The position numbers and the translations under genes are program-made. From Planctomycetota bacterium (GTDB taxonomy: Bacteria; Planctomycetota; Planctomycetia; Pirellulales; Pirellulaceae), in the NCBI GenBank assembly GCA_026692865.1, contig JAPLNI010000026.1, positions 32,395 through 96,394 of the forward strand: 64,000 bases of DNA. Reading direction: 5' to 3'. The notes beneath the pieces were generated by a model. The model was not told where the DNA came from. It saw nothing but the letters and a program-made list of their open reading frames with translations, and did no database searches. Below are positions 52,839-61,840 of this stretch, in pieces (positions within the stretch are counted from its first letter, which is position 1; every line of letters begins with the position of its first letter).

Positions 52839-54509
52839 CTACAAAATCAGATGCCTGAGCCATTTTTCGTTGTTTGGCTGGGGGAAATCGACTCGATAGT
52901 GGACGCCCCGAGACTCTTCCCGCGTGATCGCAAAGGAAGTCATCATCAGCCCCACAGTCAGCAGATTTTGCAGCTCCCAACCTTCGATCGAGTCAAACGA
53001 CTGCGATAGCACAAAGCTCGATAAGTGTTTCGTCGACTGGAGCGCCTCTGTCAGTCGATTCGCCTTTCGCTCGACTCCCACATTTCGCCACATCACGCTT
53101 CGCAGCGAGTTACGTATGTCGGCGATATCGATGCTGTCAGGAGCATGTCGAGTGCTGCAGCTCTGTATAGGTAGAACGCGAGGCTCGCTGCTGGGATCAC
53201 TTGCTGAGGCCAGTGCCGCCTTCGAAGCCGACTGACCTGCCGCAGCACCGTAGACTAGCCCTTCGAGCAAGCTGTTGGACGCAAGTCGATTGGCACCATG
53301 CAGCCCACTACTGGTGACTTCACCAGCAGCCCACAATCCTGGCAAAGATGTAGCACCGGCAATGTCAACGGTGGCTCCTCCAACCATGTAGTGTGCGCCA
53401 GGTCTCACCGGGATATTATCTCGAGTAATATCCAGTTCAAAACCTCGGCAGACAGCGTCGATGCTTGGAAATCGCTTGCGGACATGGATCGGATCAAGAT
53501 GCTTCAACGTAAGATACACGCACGGGCTTTGTGTAATCTCCATCTGCCGAACAATCGATTGGCTAACGATATCTCGCGGTGCCAGTTCAAGTCGTTTGTC
53601 GTAGTCGCCCATGAATCGATAGCCTTTGGAGTCAACCAGGTAAGCTCCCTCGCCACGTATGGCTTCCGTAATCAGCGTTCGCGACGATCCAGCGATATAA
53701 AGCACCGTCGGATGGAACTGCATGAATTCCATATCGCGCATCTGTGCCCCAGCGCGAAACGACAACGCGTGCCCATCACCGGTCGCAACACGAGGATTTG
53801 TCGATTCACGAAAGACTTGTCCACAACCACCCGTCGAAAGAATCGTTTCCTTAGCCCACACCAACATCGGATCAGCACCGTTACGCGAGAGCACAGCTCC
53901 AACGCAACGTCCCTCATGTGTCAATAAATCGATCGTGAAAGTCGATTCCCAAATGTCTATGTTGGGCATACTTCGCGTGCGCTGCATCATGGCTCTCATG
54001 ATTTCTTTTCCAGTTGCATCGCCAAGAGCGTGAATGATTCGTTGATGCGAATGACCACCTTCGCGACCTAAGATCAACGAACCATCATGCGAATCAAATT
54101 GCGTTCCCCATGCCATCAGTTCAGCGACACGCTTGGGTGCATCCCGGACTACCATTTCAACAACATCCGTGTCGCACAGGGAACCACCCGCAACGAGCGT
54201 GTCGGCAACGTGATTATCAAAGCGGTCTTCAGGATCCCATACGCTCGCGATACCGCCTTGAGCATACGCGCTATTGGATTCCTCTAGCTTATCCTTGGTC
54301 ACCACAATTGTTTGAAGAGCCGGATCGATTTCATGAGCGGCTCGAAGGCCTGCTAAGCCTCCACCAATAATCAAAACATCGGTGAAGTAATGAGTCATTC
54401 GCTTCGTATTTATCGGGACCAGATAACGTGGGACCATATCCCGCCAGTCCGCTTCGATCTGAAGTTCAGGCAGAAGTTCGGGTGTTACAAGCGTCTTGGA
54501 GTCAAGCAT
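52839..54509 (-). CDS. nadB: L-aspartate oxidase
   Basis: The FAD enzyme oxidises aspartate to iminoaspartate, the first step of de novo NAD synthesis. The product has 556 residues. TDVLIIGGGLAGLRAAHEID is the FAD fold and NSAYAQGGIASVWDPEDRF the active-site region. EGGHSHQRIIHALGDATGKE and HYMVGGATVDIAGATSLPGL with WAAGEVTSSGLHGANRLASN are strong signatures. ATG 54509 keeps the MVPRYLVPINT segment that I recall precedes the FAD fold in relatives; starting at 54398 is the alternative. No nadA or nadC nearby. Confidence 0.95.
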   Translation of the reverse strand: MLDSKTLVTPELLPELQIEADWRDMVPRYLVPINTKRMTHYFTDVLIIGGGLAGLRAAHEIDPALQTIVVTKDKLEESNSAYAQGGIASVWDPEDRFDNHVADTLVAGGSLCDTDVVEMVVRDAPKRVAELMAWGTQFDSHDGSLILGREGGHSHQRIIHALGDATGKEIMRAMMQRTRSMPNIDIWESTFTIDLLTHEGRCVGAVLSRNGADPMLVWAKETILSTGGCGQVFRESTNPRVATGDGHALSFRAGAQMRDMEFMQFHPTVLYIAGSSRTLITEAIRGEGAYLVDSKGYRFMGDYDKRLELAPRDIVSQSIVRQMEITQSPCVYLTLKHLDPIHVRKRFPSIDAVCRGFELDITRDNIPVRPGAHYMVGGATVDIAGATSLPGLWAAGEVTSSGLHGANRLASNSLLEGLVYGAAAGQSASKAALASASDPSSEPRVLPIQSCSTRHAPDSIDIADIRNSLRSVMWRNVGVERKANRLTEALQSTKHLSSFVLSQSFDSIEGWELQNLLTVGLMMTSFAITREESRGVHYRVDFPQPNNEKWLRHLIL

Positions 54510-54607
54510 TGGGAAACAGCTCGTTGGGAATGGATGAGGCCACGCATTTTTTCATGTGTCTCACCGAGACCTGTGGCTAAATTTTCGACATCTGAAGAGA
54601 GACGATG

Positions 54608-55060
54608 CTACGCGGACGGGACGACTGTTGCTGCGGCTTTGGGTGGGGCATTTGAGAGAGGAATCTCGCGGCCGTCGTACTTTCGGATAATTATGGTGTC
54701 TAGGTTAAACTCTGGTCGCTGGGAGGTTACTTGGTCAACGATCAATTGCCCTTTATCTTTACTCCCAACGACTTCGAACAAGATCACGTCTGGATTACCG
54801 TTTTCCAGTGTCGCTGAATAACTCATCGAACAACTTTGAAGCTCGCCAAGTTCAGCTTCGATGACTGGATGACCTTTCAGTTGTCGCTGTAGGTCAGCTC
54901 CCAAATAGTTTGGAGCTACCGACGCAAACATAAACACCAGACTGCTAATGATTAAAAATAAAACCGCCGCAACAATCCCGATTCGACGGATCATGGCATT
55001 TTGCGAGCCAAATGTCGATTTGCTGGAGGTGGTTTGGGAGTCTGAGGTAGAGTCGTTCAT
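54608..55060 (-). CDS. Single-span membrane protein, COA1-like
   Basis: The product has 150 residues. A cytoplasmic Ser/Thr-rich N-terminus is followed by one span (IGIVAAVLFLIISSLVFMFA). The outer domain then has LKGHPVIEAELGELQSCSMS and DVILFEVVGSKDKGQLIV, the pattern of small COA1/cytochrome-oxidase-assembly-like proteins. A Pro/Ala-rich tail ends it. Function is inferred only weakly. Confidence 0.55.
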   Translation of the reverse strand: MNDSTSDSQTTSSKSTFGSQNAMIRRIGIVAAVLFLIISSLVFMFASVAPNYLGADLQRQLKGHPVIEAELGELQSCSMSYSATLENGNPDVILFEVVGSKDKGQLIVDQVTSQRPEFNLDTIIIRKYDGREIPLSNAPPKAAATVVPSA

Positions 55061-55304
55061 TGTTTTTTATTCGGGACGCTGAAGGATTAAAAAGAGTCTG
55101 CTAGTAAACTAGCTTGTTGGATACAAATTGATTTAAGGAAAGCTCTGAAAGTAAACTATCGCGACAAGGCTTTCTTACAGTGGAGTCGGCTTTCCCGCAC
55201 GCCTCCATTTCGATAGGAGTCTAGACTTTATTATATACGGAAGTCATCTACAGGGGCGAATCGGCGGGATATAACGTGCAGGTTCTATTTTTAAACCAAC
55301 AGTC

Positions 55305-55877
55305 TTACATTAAGGAACCACCACTCGAGGAAGACAACTCAGATCTCGGCTCAAGTGTTTTCACAAATTCCTGAACAACCTTGCGCAGATAAATTTCTGG
55401 ATGAACGTGAGGTCGCACTTCAAGTAGACGCTGCTGAGCTAGCTCGGGTTTCATGTGGCGGTATTTGACCAGCCAGCACAAAACGATCGTCGCACTTCTG
55501 GCGCGACCTGCCTTGCAATGCACGTAAACTTTCGACGGAGTTGAAGCGGTTGGTCGCAATCGAGCTTGAATGTATTCAACGCCCTGGATGACCTGCTTGA
55601 GCGTCGGCGCTTGGAAGTCTGTCGTCGGTAGCCAGAGTTGATCGATCGAGTGCTTCTCGTATAAGTCAACTGGCCCGCGATATTCCTCGCACATATTGAC
55701 CACAGCGTTAACACGCATCTGTGCAAAATTCGCAACATCGCGACGCAGCGGCCGCGCCCCCAGCAAAAGCCCCGGCTCCACCTCATCCCACCAATTCCGT
55801 GCCTTCAAAACACGGCCCAGAAGCAAATTCCAAGCGTACGTGGGCAGAAAAACAAGTCGTGCAAGTTGTGGGTTCAA
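55305..55877 (-). CDS. Dual-specificity phosphatase, PTPMT1-like
   Basis: The product has 190 residues. NWWDEVEPGLLLGARPLRRD is the PTPMT1 opening, NMCEEYRGPVDLYEK follows, and YVHCKAGRARSATIVLCWLV carries the CX5R catalytic loop (Cys-Lys-Ala-Gly-Arg-Ala-Arg). PTPMT1 relatives dephosphorylate phosphatidylglycerophosphate, so a role in phospholipid synthesis is plausible. The start is TTG at 55877; no in-frame ATG is available that retains the N-terminal helix. Confidence 0.85.
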   Translation of the reverse strand: MNPQLARLVFLPTYAWNLLLGRVLKARNWWDEVEPGLLLGARPLRRDVANFAQMRVNAVVNMCEEYRGPVDLYEKHSIDQLWLPTTDFQAPTLKQVIQGVEYIQARLRPTASTPSKVYVHCKAGRARSATIVLCWLVKYRHMKPELAQQRLLEVRPHVHPEIYLRKVVQEFVKTLEPRSELSSSSGGSLM

Positions 55878-56033
55878 AATGCCAGCGATAATTAGGTAGA
55901 TGTTGCAAAAATGAAAAGCCCGTGAAAGCCAATAAAAGAAACTGCTTCGCTCTTGAATTCACTGACTTGACGAGATTATATTATGATATCGGGTTGCGTG
56001 ACGCACACGCAACAGGGTCGTTTCAGTGCCGCA

Positions 56034-56084
56034 ATGATCCATTCTTGGCTCAAGCGTGATGGTTGCGGTCGGATTCGTTTTTGA
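56034..56084 (+). CDS. Possible 16-residue peptide in the structured RNA
   Basis: ATG ATC CAT TCT TGG CTC ... TGA encodes MIHSWLKRDGCGRIRF. No SD precedes it, and its stop overlaps the SD of the next small ORF by a base or two, which would allow coupling. Support is only positional. Confidence 0.25.
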   Translation: MIHSWLKRDGCGRIRF

Positions 56085-56098
56085 GAGGAGGTGATTAG

Positions 56099-56140
56099 GT
56101 GAATAGTTTCTTTACCGGCCAATGGGGTGGCGATTCTTAG
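56099..56140 (+). CDS. Possible 13-residue peptide with near-perfect Shine-Dalgarno
   Basis: GTG AAT AGT TTC TTT ACC GGC ... TAG encodes MNSFFTGQWGGDS. AGGAGG ends 7 nt before the GTG (56086-56091), and the surrounding GAGGAGGTGATTAG closely matches the full anti-SD complement. Such a strong site is unusual compared with other starts in this window. The same bases can pair with the downstream CTAACCTCCTTTC (56189-56201), which would mask the site. Confidence 0.4.
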   Translation: MNSFFTGQWGGDS

Positions 56141-56225
56141 AACGCCGGCGGGCTGTCTAAGGTTACAGCCGTCACTCCAACTCGTAGGCTAACCTCCTTT
56201 CGAGCTCCTACGAGAGACTTAGTCG

Positions 56226-56264
56226 CCCGGGTCTGCGTGTTATATCTCAGACCCGGGTTTTTTT
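56226..56264 (+). terminator. Intrinsic terminator of the structured RNA
   Basis: A perfect 10-bp GC-rich stem, CCCGGGTCTG / CAGACCCGGG, has a 12-nt loop and seven T residues immediately after. It is the clearest terminator in the window and marks the 3' end of the plus-strand RNA. Confidence 0.92.
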
Positions 56265-56400
56265 ATGGACAGGGAGCAGGTAGGCAGTTGGCAGATTGCT
56301 TTCGATGAGCGGCGTCGGCTTAGGCATATCAGCTCTGTCGTCGGCTAAATGCGTACAGTTGAAAGCACAACTCGATGGCGTTCGCCGAAAAGTGTTGAGT

Positions 56401-58080
56401 TTACTCGTCGGTTACGCAGCCTTCGGAGGCGCTCTTAACATTCTTGATGTACTTGTAGAGCGTTCCGCGAGTTGCCTTCAGTGGAGGAGCGACCCACGCA
56501 GAGAGTCGCTTTGCCATCTCTTCATCGCTGACAGCAACGGCTAGCAAGTTTCTGTTCGCATCCAACGTCACGATGTCACCATCTTGAACTAAAGCAATCG
56601 GCCCACCGACCTGGGCTTCGGGCGTAACGTGTCCAACGATGAATCCGTGACTACCGCCCGAAAAACGCCCGTCGGTTATCAGGGCAACGTCGGCTCCCAT
56701 ACCGGCTCCCATAATGGCCGATGTGGGTGTCAGCATCTCCGGCATCCCCGGTCCTCCCTTGGGGCCTTCATATCGAATAATGATGACGTCTCCTTTTTGA
56801 ATTTGACCGTCTTCAAGTGACTTGATCATCAATTCTTCACTGTCAAAACAACGTGCTGGACCGGAGAACTCCAGCCCTTCTTTGCCAGTGATCTTAGCAA
56901 CCGAACCCTCCGGAGCCAAATTCCCACGAAGGATCTGAATGTGACCAGTTTCTTTAATCGGCGATTCGATCGGCTGGACGATTTTTTGACCAGGCTTCAG
57001 CCCAGGAAGATCCGCAAGATTTTCTGCCAGCGTCTTGCCCGTACACGTTAAGCAAGATCCGTCGAGAAGACCTTTGCTGAGCAGGTACTTCATCACAGCT
57101 GGCGTACCACCAATCGAATGTAAGTCTTCTTGGACAAATTTACCACTCGGCTTAAGGTCCGCCAAAAACGGGATTCGATTGCTAACGCTTTGGATGTCAT
57201 CCAAAGTGAGCGGGATGTCAACACTACGCGCCATGGCAATCAAATGCAGTACCGCGTTGGTGCTACCACCAAGGGCAATAACAACGACCATCGCGTTCTC
57301 GAAAGCGGCCCGAGTCATGATGTCGCGAGGCTTGATATCCAGCTTCATCAAATTCAAGACGGCTGCAGCAGCGCGATGACACTCATCTTTCTTGGCGGGA
57401 TCTTCGGCTGGAATCGAAGCAGAATAAGGCAACGACATCCCCAAGGCCTCGATCGCTGAAGCCATAGTATTCGCAGTATACATTCCACCGCATGCACCCG
57501 CGCCGGGGCACGAGTTCTTTACGATTTCCGAGCGTGTCTTTTCGTCGATACGACCCGCGATGTATTCACCGTAACATTGGAAAGCCGAAACAATATCCAG
57601 GCTCGTTCCATTCCACTTACCAGCACGAATCGTTCCGCCATAAACCATCAATGCAGGTCGATTCAACCGGCCCATCGCAATCAAACATCCGGGCATGTTC
57701 TTATCGCATCCGGGCAAAGCGATCAGCGCATCGTACCATTGTGCTCCCATGATGGTCTCGATCGAATCGGCAATCAAATCACGCGACTGAAGCGAGAACG
57801 ACATCCCTTCGGTCCCCATCGAAATACCATCGCTCACACCAATCGTGTTGAATCGCATTCCAACCAGCCCGATTTCAACAACCGCCTTTTTTACCTCGGC
57901 AGCCAAATCGAGAAGGTGCATATTGCATGTGTTTCCCTCGTACCAAACGCTACCGATACCGACTTGCCCTTTATTCATGTCTTCGACCGTCATCCCCGTG
58001 CCGTAGAGCATCGCTTGCGAGGCGCCTTGGCTTTTGGGTTGAGTAATGCGGGAGCTGATTGGATTCAAGGGCTTATTCAT
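56401..58080 (-). CDS. ilvD: Dihydroxy-acid dehydratase
   Basis: It dehydrates dihydroxy acids to the 2-keto precursors of valine, leucine and isoleucine. The product has 559 residues. [20 protein letters not shown] and [20 protein letters not shown] contain iron-sulphur cysteines, and [20 protein letters not shown] a third. [19 protein letters not shown] and [20 protein letters not shown] are further signatures. ATG 58080 ([15 protein letters not shown]) is chosen; the frame is open a further 51 residues upstream without family features. Confidence 0.96.
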   Translation of the reverse strand: MNKPLNPISSRITQPKSQGASQAMLYGTGMTVEDMNKGQVGIGSVWYEGNTCNMHLLDLAAEVKKAVVEIGLVGMRFNTIGVSDGISMGTEGMSFSLQSRDLIADSIETIMGAQWYDALIALPGCDKNMPGCLIAMGRLNRPALMVYGGTIRAGKWNGTSLDIVSAFQCYGEYIAGRIDEKTRSEIVKNSCPGAGACGGMYTANTMASAIEALGMSLPYSASIPAEDPAKKDECHRAAAAVLNLMKLDIKPRDIMTRAAFENAMVVVIALGGSTNAVLHLIAMARSVDIPLTLDDIQSVSNRIPFLADLKPSGKFVQEDLHSIGGTPAVMKYLLSKGLLDGSCLTCTGKTLAENLADLPGLKPGQKIVQPIESPIKETGHIQILRGNLAPEGSVAKITGKEGLEFSGPARCFDSEELMIKSLEDGQIQKGDVIIIRYEGPKGGPGMPEMLTPTSAIMGAGMGADVALITDGRFSGGSHGFIVGHVTPEAQVGGPIALVQDGDIVTLDANRNLLAVAVSDEEMAKRLSAWVAPPLKATRGTLYKYIKNVKSASEGCVTDE

Positions 58081-58276
58081 GATTGCTTTTTTAAACAAAT
58101 TCGCGTGAAATCGAACGGTAAACTGCCGATGGCTGGACGCAACAATCGGAGTGTTATTTAGACAGTATCTAGTGTAAAGCGATTTTGCGGAATCCAACAG
58201 GACCCCCTGAAACCGACGATTTTGCCTCGCCACCCTGCCGACCCTTCATAACATTGTCTGCATAACAAACAGGCAA

Positions 58277-59002
58277 TTAAATCAACTCATTCATCATCGA
58301 CAATCCGATCGGTTCGCGTGACGCGAATGGTTCTCCGTAGCGTACTCCGATCGCCTTTCCCCAAAATTCTGATTCGCTTTTCATCCGCTCCAAAAAGCTA
58401 GGCGATACCGATTCTTTTCCGGTGACGAATTGACTTTTGTAAGCTGCTACCGCTGTGAGTTTGGATTCCCATTGATCGGTGATATCGATGATGAACGCGG
58501 GTTGCGGAACCAGTTTCAGATGAACGCAGTAGTAATAAAAAATTCGTGCAGGATGAAAAGGCTCGCCTGCCATCTCCGTCTTCGATAGCTTGCTCCAAAA
58601 TCGAGCCGCCTCAATCATCTGCGTTGCCGCGACGTGATCCGGGTGAGCGTCCTCCCAGTAAGGCGCAAAAAGCCATCGCGGGCGCGTGATGCGAAATACT
58701 TCGGCGAGTGCTTGCCGGTTCTTGATGGTGGCTTCGAGATAACGGTTTCGCATACCAAGATTCCATCGCCACTTCAGTCCCAGCGATTCGGTCGCAACCT
58801 TCGTTTCATTTTCGCGAATCTCGAGTGAACCATGTGGAGTCGGTTCGCCAGTGGTGAGGTCCAATACACCAACATTCCAACCCTTGGCGATGAGTTTCGC
58901 GATCGTTCCGCCCATCCCTAGCTCGGCATCATCCGGATGAGGAGCAATCACTAAAGCATCCAAGCTTCTATCAGAACTTGGGCATTGATCAATCGAATTC
59001 AT
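58277..59002 (-). CDS. PIG-L/LmbE deacetylase, BshB1-like
   Basis: The product has 241 residues. ALVIAPHPDDAELGMGGTIA is the zinc-binding AHPDD motif. TTGEPTPHGSLEIRENE and LGMRNRYLEAT match the bacillithiol N-acetylglucosaminyl-malate deacetylase BshB1, and PYWEDAHPDHVAA supplies the third metal ligand. AAYKSQFV near the end is also BshB1-like. Bacillithiol itself is not established here, as no bshA or bshC is nearby, so another GlcNAc-type substrate is possible. ATG 59002 is used; an upstream TTG is in frame. Confidence 0.85.
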   Translation of the reverse strand: MNSIDQCPSSDRSLDALVIAPHPDDAELGMGGTIAKLIAKGWNVGVLDLTTGEPTPHGSLEIRENETKVATESLGLKWRWNLGMRNRYLEATIKNRQALAEVFRITRPRWLFAPYWEDAHPDHVAATQMIEAARFWSKLSKTEMAGEPFHPARIFYYYCVHLKLVPQPAFIIDITDQWESKLTAVAAYKSQFVTGKESVSPSFLERMKSESEFWGKAIGVRYGEPFASREPIGLSMMNELI

Positions 59003-59112
59003 AATGGACGACTTATTCAAAGGACAAAAATTCTATCCGCAATATCTTTAATGGCCGCAATAACATGATGCGAGCAGACTCGCTTGCACAAACGTGTGCA
59101 AGCGATCAAAAG

Positions 59113-59676
59113 CTATTTGTATTCCGTGAGCAATCTTTCGAGCGAATCCATTGGCAGCCCCACCACGTTGGACGCAGATCCTTCGATCAAGTGAATCCAA
59201 GGGGGACCGTCTTGGAAACCAAACGCACCCGACTTACCGACCCAAAGATCTGTGTCCAAGTAATCTTCGATATCACTATCCGGAATTGCGTCCATGTGTA
59301 AACGCGACACCTCCACCGTAACACTTCGTTTTGCCGAAGTCTTTTCCCATACGCACAGACCGCTGTACACCGCATGAGGCTTGCCGCGAAGCCGATGTAG
59401 CATTTCACGGGCATGATCTCGATTCTCGGGTTTACCAAGTATAATCCCGACGCATTCCGCAACCGTATCGCAAGCTATTACAAGCCCGGAATCAATTTTC
59501 TGAATGACGTTGGCCGCTTTCTGGTAAGCCAATCTTGCGACCATCTCAGGAGGAGTCTCGCGCGAGCATACTCCGCATTCGGCAGTCGGGTCAGGCTCGA
59601 CGACTTCAAACTCGTAGCCCGCTTCATCCATCAATTCGCGTCGTCGCGGTGACGAGCTTGCCAGGATCAATTTCAT
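59113..59676 (-). CDS. maf: Maf-family nucleotide pyrophosphatase
   Basis: It hydrolyses non-canonical or canonical (d)NTPs (dTTP/UTP or methylated nucleotides) to monophosphates. The product has 187 residues. MKLILASSSPRRRELMDEAG is the invariant start and VIACDTVAECVGIILGKP the catalytic-Asp region. KSGAFGFQDGPPWIHLIEGS and ASNVVGLPMDSLERLL end the family. ATG 59676 places SSSPRR correctly; an upstream open frame to 59802 is unconserved. Confidence 0.93.
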   Translation of the reverse strand: MKLILASSSPRRRELMDEAGYEFEVVEPDPTAECGVCSRETPPEMVARLAYQKAANVIQKIDSGLVIACDTVAECVGIILGKPENRDHAREMLHRLRGKPHAVYSGLCVWEKTSAKRSVTVEVSRLHMDAIPDSDIEDYLDTDLWVGKSGAFGFQDGPPWIHLIEGSASNVVGLPMDSLERLLTEYK

Positions 59677-59765
59677 ACCAACAAATTCCTGAATCTCCCA
59701 GCGAAAGAGTTTGTAGAACTCGATTCGCGAAGAACAAAAAAACTTTCGCAATTTACAATTAATCC

Positions 59766-59848
59766 GTAGCAGATGTCGTAAGAGATCTGAACGCGAAAGC
59801 AATTACTAACATCAACTCCGACATCTGAATTCCTACGAATCCAGCTAC
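59766..59848 (+). repeat. Family B REPIN-like repeat, copy 2 (83 bp)
   Basis: The left unit is GTAGC then CAGATGTC-GTAA-GAGATCTG, with one mismatch in the 8-bp stem. The right unit on the minus strand is GTAGC then TGGATTC-GTAG-GAATTCA (counting the flanking C:G, 8 bp with a wobble). TTTGGACAG follows at 59860. It lies between dnaB and maf, 56 bp past the dnaB stop. Confidence 0.86.
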
Positions 59849-59904
59849 ATCAAATTTCGTTTGGACAGCGGGGCGTTAACCTCGAATCAAATTAAACAAC
59901 CACA

Positions 59905-61398
59905 TTAATAACCACCGGGGGACGAAACACTAGCATAGTCTACAAAGTCGGCAGCGTGTTCAGGAGCTTTGTTCGAGAATCGAGTGAAATCGCTTTCCCA
60001 AACAAGCTCCACATCATCGATAGGACCGTTTCGTTGTTTCGCGATAATCAGCTTCGCTTGACCACGGACTGCGTCACGTTCTTCGCCTCGAGCGTGATAA
60101 TCGTCTCGATGCACAAACATGACAACGTCAGCATCTTGCTCGATCGCACCGGACTCTCGCAAATGACTCAACTTTGGCGTATGGTCTTTTCCTTCCTCTG
60201 ATTGACGATTTAGCTGTGCCAAACAAAGCACAGGGACTTTCAATTCGCGAGCCATCATTTTCAGGCGACGAGCAATCTTCGCAACCTGCTCTTGCCGAGG
60301 ATCTTTCGAATTGTCAGGTTCAATAAGTTGCAAGTAATCGATCACCATCAGCCCTAGCCGACGTCCATTGGGTTTCTTGAGTTCTTGTTGCGTAATACGT
60401 CGCGCAACAGCCGCAATCTCACTGACAGTCCGGCTCGGAGCATCGTCGATGTAGAGTGGCGCGTTGCTAAGCTGGATGGCATTCTGGACCAATCGTTGTC
60501 GGTCTTCTTGACTGATAGTTCCGTTTCGCAGTCGCTGGCTGTTGACGCGAGCGACCGAGCAAAGCAGACGGTCGGCCAATTCGATTGCACCCATTTCTAA
60601 GCTCACGAAAAGCGTGGGCGCATTCTCCTTCATTGAGACTTGTTCGGCGATGTTCATTGCGAGCGCCGTTTTACCCATACCAGGTCGAGCTGCAAGGATC
60701 AGAAGCTCGCCATCATGAAAGCCTCCGGTGAGGTTATCAAAATCGGTGAAGTGCGTCATAACTCCGTCTTGTAGCTGCTCACCCTTCATACGCGCGTTGA
60801 TACGTGCCATCGCATTCTTGAGAACATCACTGATCACTGTCGCCGAATTCGCGCTGCGTTCATCTTGAATCTGCATGATCCGCGCCTCGGCTTGCGAGAC
60901 AAGATCTTTAGGCTCTTGAGCGTCTTCATAAGCGTCGCGAAGAATGGTGGTCGATGCTTCTATCAGTCGCCGCAAGGTTGACTTGTTTCGAACGATATTT
61001 GCGTAATAAACCGCGTGTGCTGCGTTGGGAACGCTGTTGGCTAGCTTCGCCAAATAAGCGGCTCCACCAATCATCTCAAAGTCGCCCGCATCTTTGAGTC
61101 GACTTACAAGAAGAGTGACGTCAATTTTTTGCCCGACCGTATGCATCTCGTGAACGTGATGATAGAGCTTGCGATGTGCGTCATCGTAAAAATCATCTTC
61201 ACGAATGACCATCGTTAAATCATTGCACACGTCTGGATTTAACAGAAGGCTTCCCAAAACGCCCATCTCGGCGGCTAGGTCAAATGGAGGCGATCGTTCT
61301 AAAATGTCGACCGGACGCTTGGGCTCTTTTCCTTTTCGAAATTCGCGATTCCCATCCTTACCATTATCTTTGCGCCCCGACTGCGATTCAAAAGCCAT
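59905..61398 (-). CDS. dnaB: Replicative DNA helicase
   Basis: The hexameric 5'-3' helicase that opens the replication fork. The product has 497 residues. The N-terminal domain begins PPFDLAAEMGVLGSLLLNPD. The RecA-like domain has ILAARPGMGKTALAMNIAEQ (Walker A), VSLEMGAIELADRLLCSVAR, LMVIDYLQLIEPDNSKDPRQ (Walker B) and LAQLNRQSEEGKDHTPKLSH. SGAIEQDADVVMFVHRD closes it. ATG 61398 follows a short unconserved open region reaching 61446. No intein is present. Confidence 0.97.
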   Translation of the reverse strand: MAFESQSGRKDNGKDGNREFRKGKEPKRPVDILERSPPFDLAAEMGVLGSLLLNPDVCNDLTMVIREDDFYDDAHRKLYHHVHEMHTVGQKIDVTLLVSRLKDAGDFEMIGGAAYLAKLANSVPNAAHAVYYANIVRNKSTLRRLIEASTTILRDAYEDAQEPKDLVSQAEARIMQIQDERSANSATVISDVLKNAMARINARMKGEQLQDGVMTHFTDFDNLTGGFHDGELLILAARPGMGKTALAMNIAEQVSMKENAPTLFVSLEMGAIELADRLLCSVARVNSQRLRNGTISQEDRQRLVQNAIQLSNAPLYIDDAPSRTVSEIAAVARRITQQELKKPNGRRLGLMVIDYLQLIEPDNSKDPRQEQVAKIARRLKMMARELKVPVLCLAQLNRQSEEGKDHTPKLSHLRESGAIEQDADVVMFVHRDDYHARGEERDAVRGQAKLIIAKQRNGPIDDVELVWESDFTRFSNKAPEHAADFVDYASVSSPGGY

Positions 61399-61683
61399 CG
61401 ATGAGTCCCTTTTCGATCTGCGAGATCGCGAGCAAACGAATTGCACGCTGTGACAAGTTTGAGGTGTTGCAGCAGTCTAAAACTGCGTCCTCTGGGAGTA
61501 TACCAAGACGTCACGGAATCGAATCGATGTCTAGATTTAGTAGCTCCCGGAGTTCCGAGGTACAATTTTTAGAAAAATCTTGACAGCTTTTTGGGATTGA
61601 CGTCGCCTCGATGGAAATAGTTTTTGTTTTGAGCCTGAGGGGCTTGAGTGCTTCGTTCAGATGAAAAACGGGCCTTGATACTC

Positions 61684-61766
61684 GTATCAGATGTCATAAG
61701 ACATCTGAAAACATCAGCTTTTGCAGTAGCTATCATCGACAGCTGAATTATTACAAATTCAGTTAC
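61684..61766 (+). repeat. Family B REPIN-like repeat, copy 3 (83 bp)
   Basis: The left unit is GTATC-headed, with a perfect 8-bp stem CAGATGTC-ATAA-GACATCTG. The right unit on the minus strand is GTAA-headed, with stem CTGAATT/AATTCAG and loop GTAA. TTTGGACAA follows at 61779. It has the same 83-bp length as the other two but more head and loop drift. Confidence 0.85.
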
Positions 61767-61840
61767 TCCAATTTTCATTTTGGACAACGCACCAACCGAT
61801 TTCCAACGACTATCCACTCGCTCGTGCAGGAACGTTTACC

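Larger units (their letters stand above)
55993..56264 (+). ncRNA. Structured RNA with strong SD, anti-SD-like loop and terminator
   Basis: Ordered elements on the plus strand are: a perfect 8-bp hairpin GTTGCGTG-ACGCA-CACGCAAC (55993-56013), a 16-codon ORF (56034), AGAGGAGGTGATTAG (56084-56098) in front of GTG 56099, hairpin GGCTGT/ACAGCC (56151-56170), hairpin CTCGTAGG/CCTACGAG (56181-56214) and a terminator. The 18-nt loop of the last hairpin contains ACCTCCTTTC (56192-56201), identical to the 16S rRNA 3' tail and complementary to the SD upstream. No protein-coding gene follows on this strand. It might be a stand-alone sRNA, a leader-peptide switch, or a known planctomycete motif (for example Rhopi-1) that I cannot verify. 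Confidence 0.6.

Noticed and set aside
56296-56544. 82-residue plus-strand frame downstream of the structured RNA
   Set aside because: It lies after a strong terminator and is mostly antisense to the end of ilvD.
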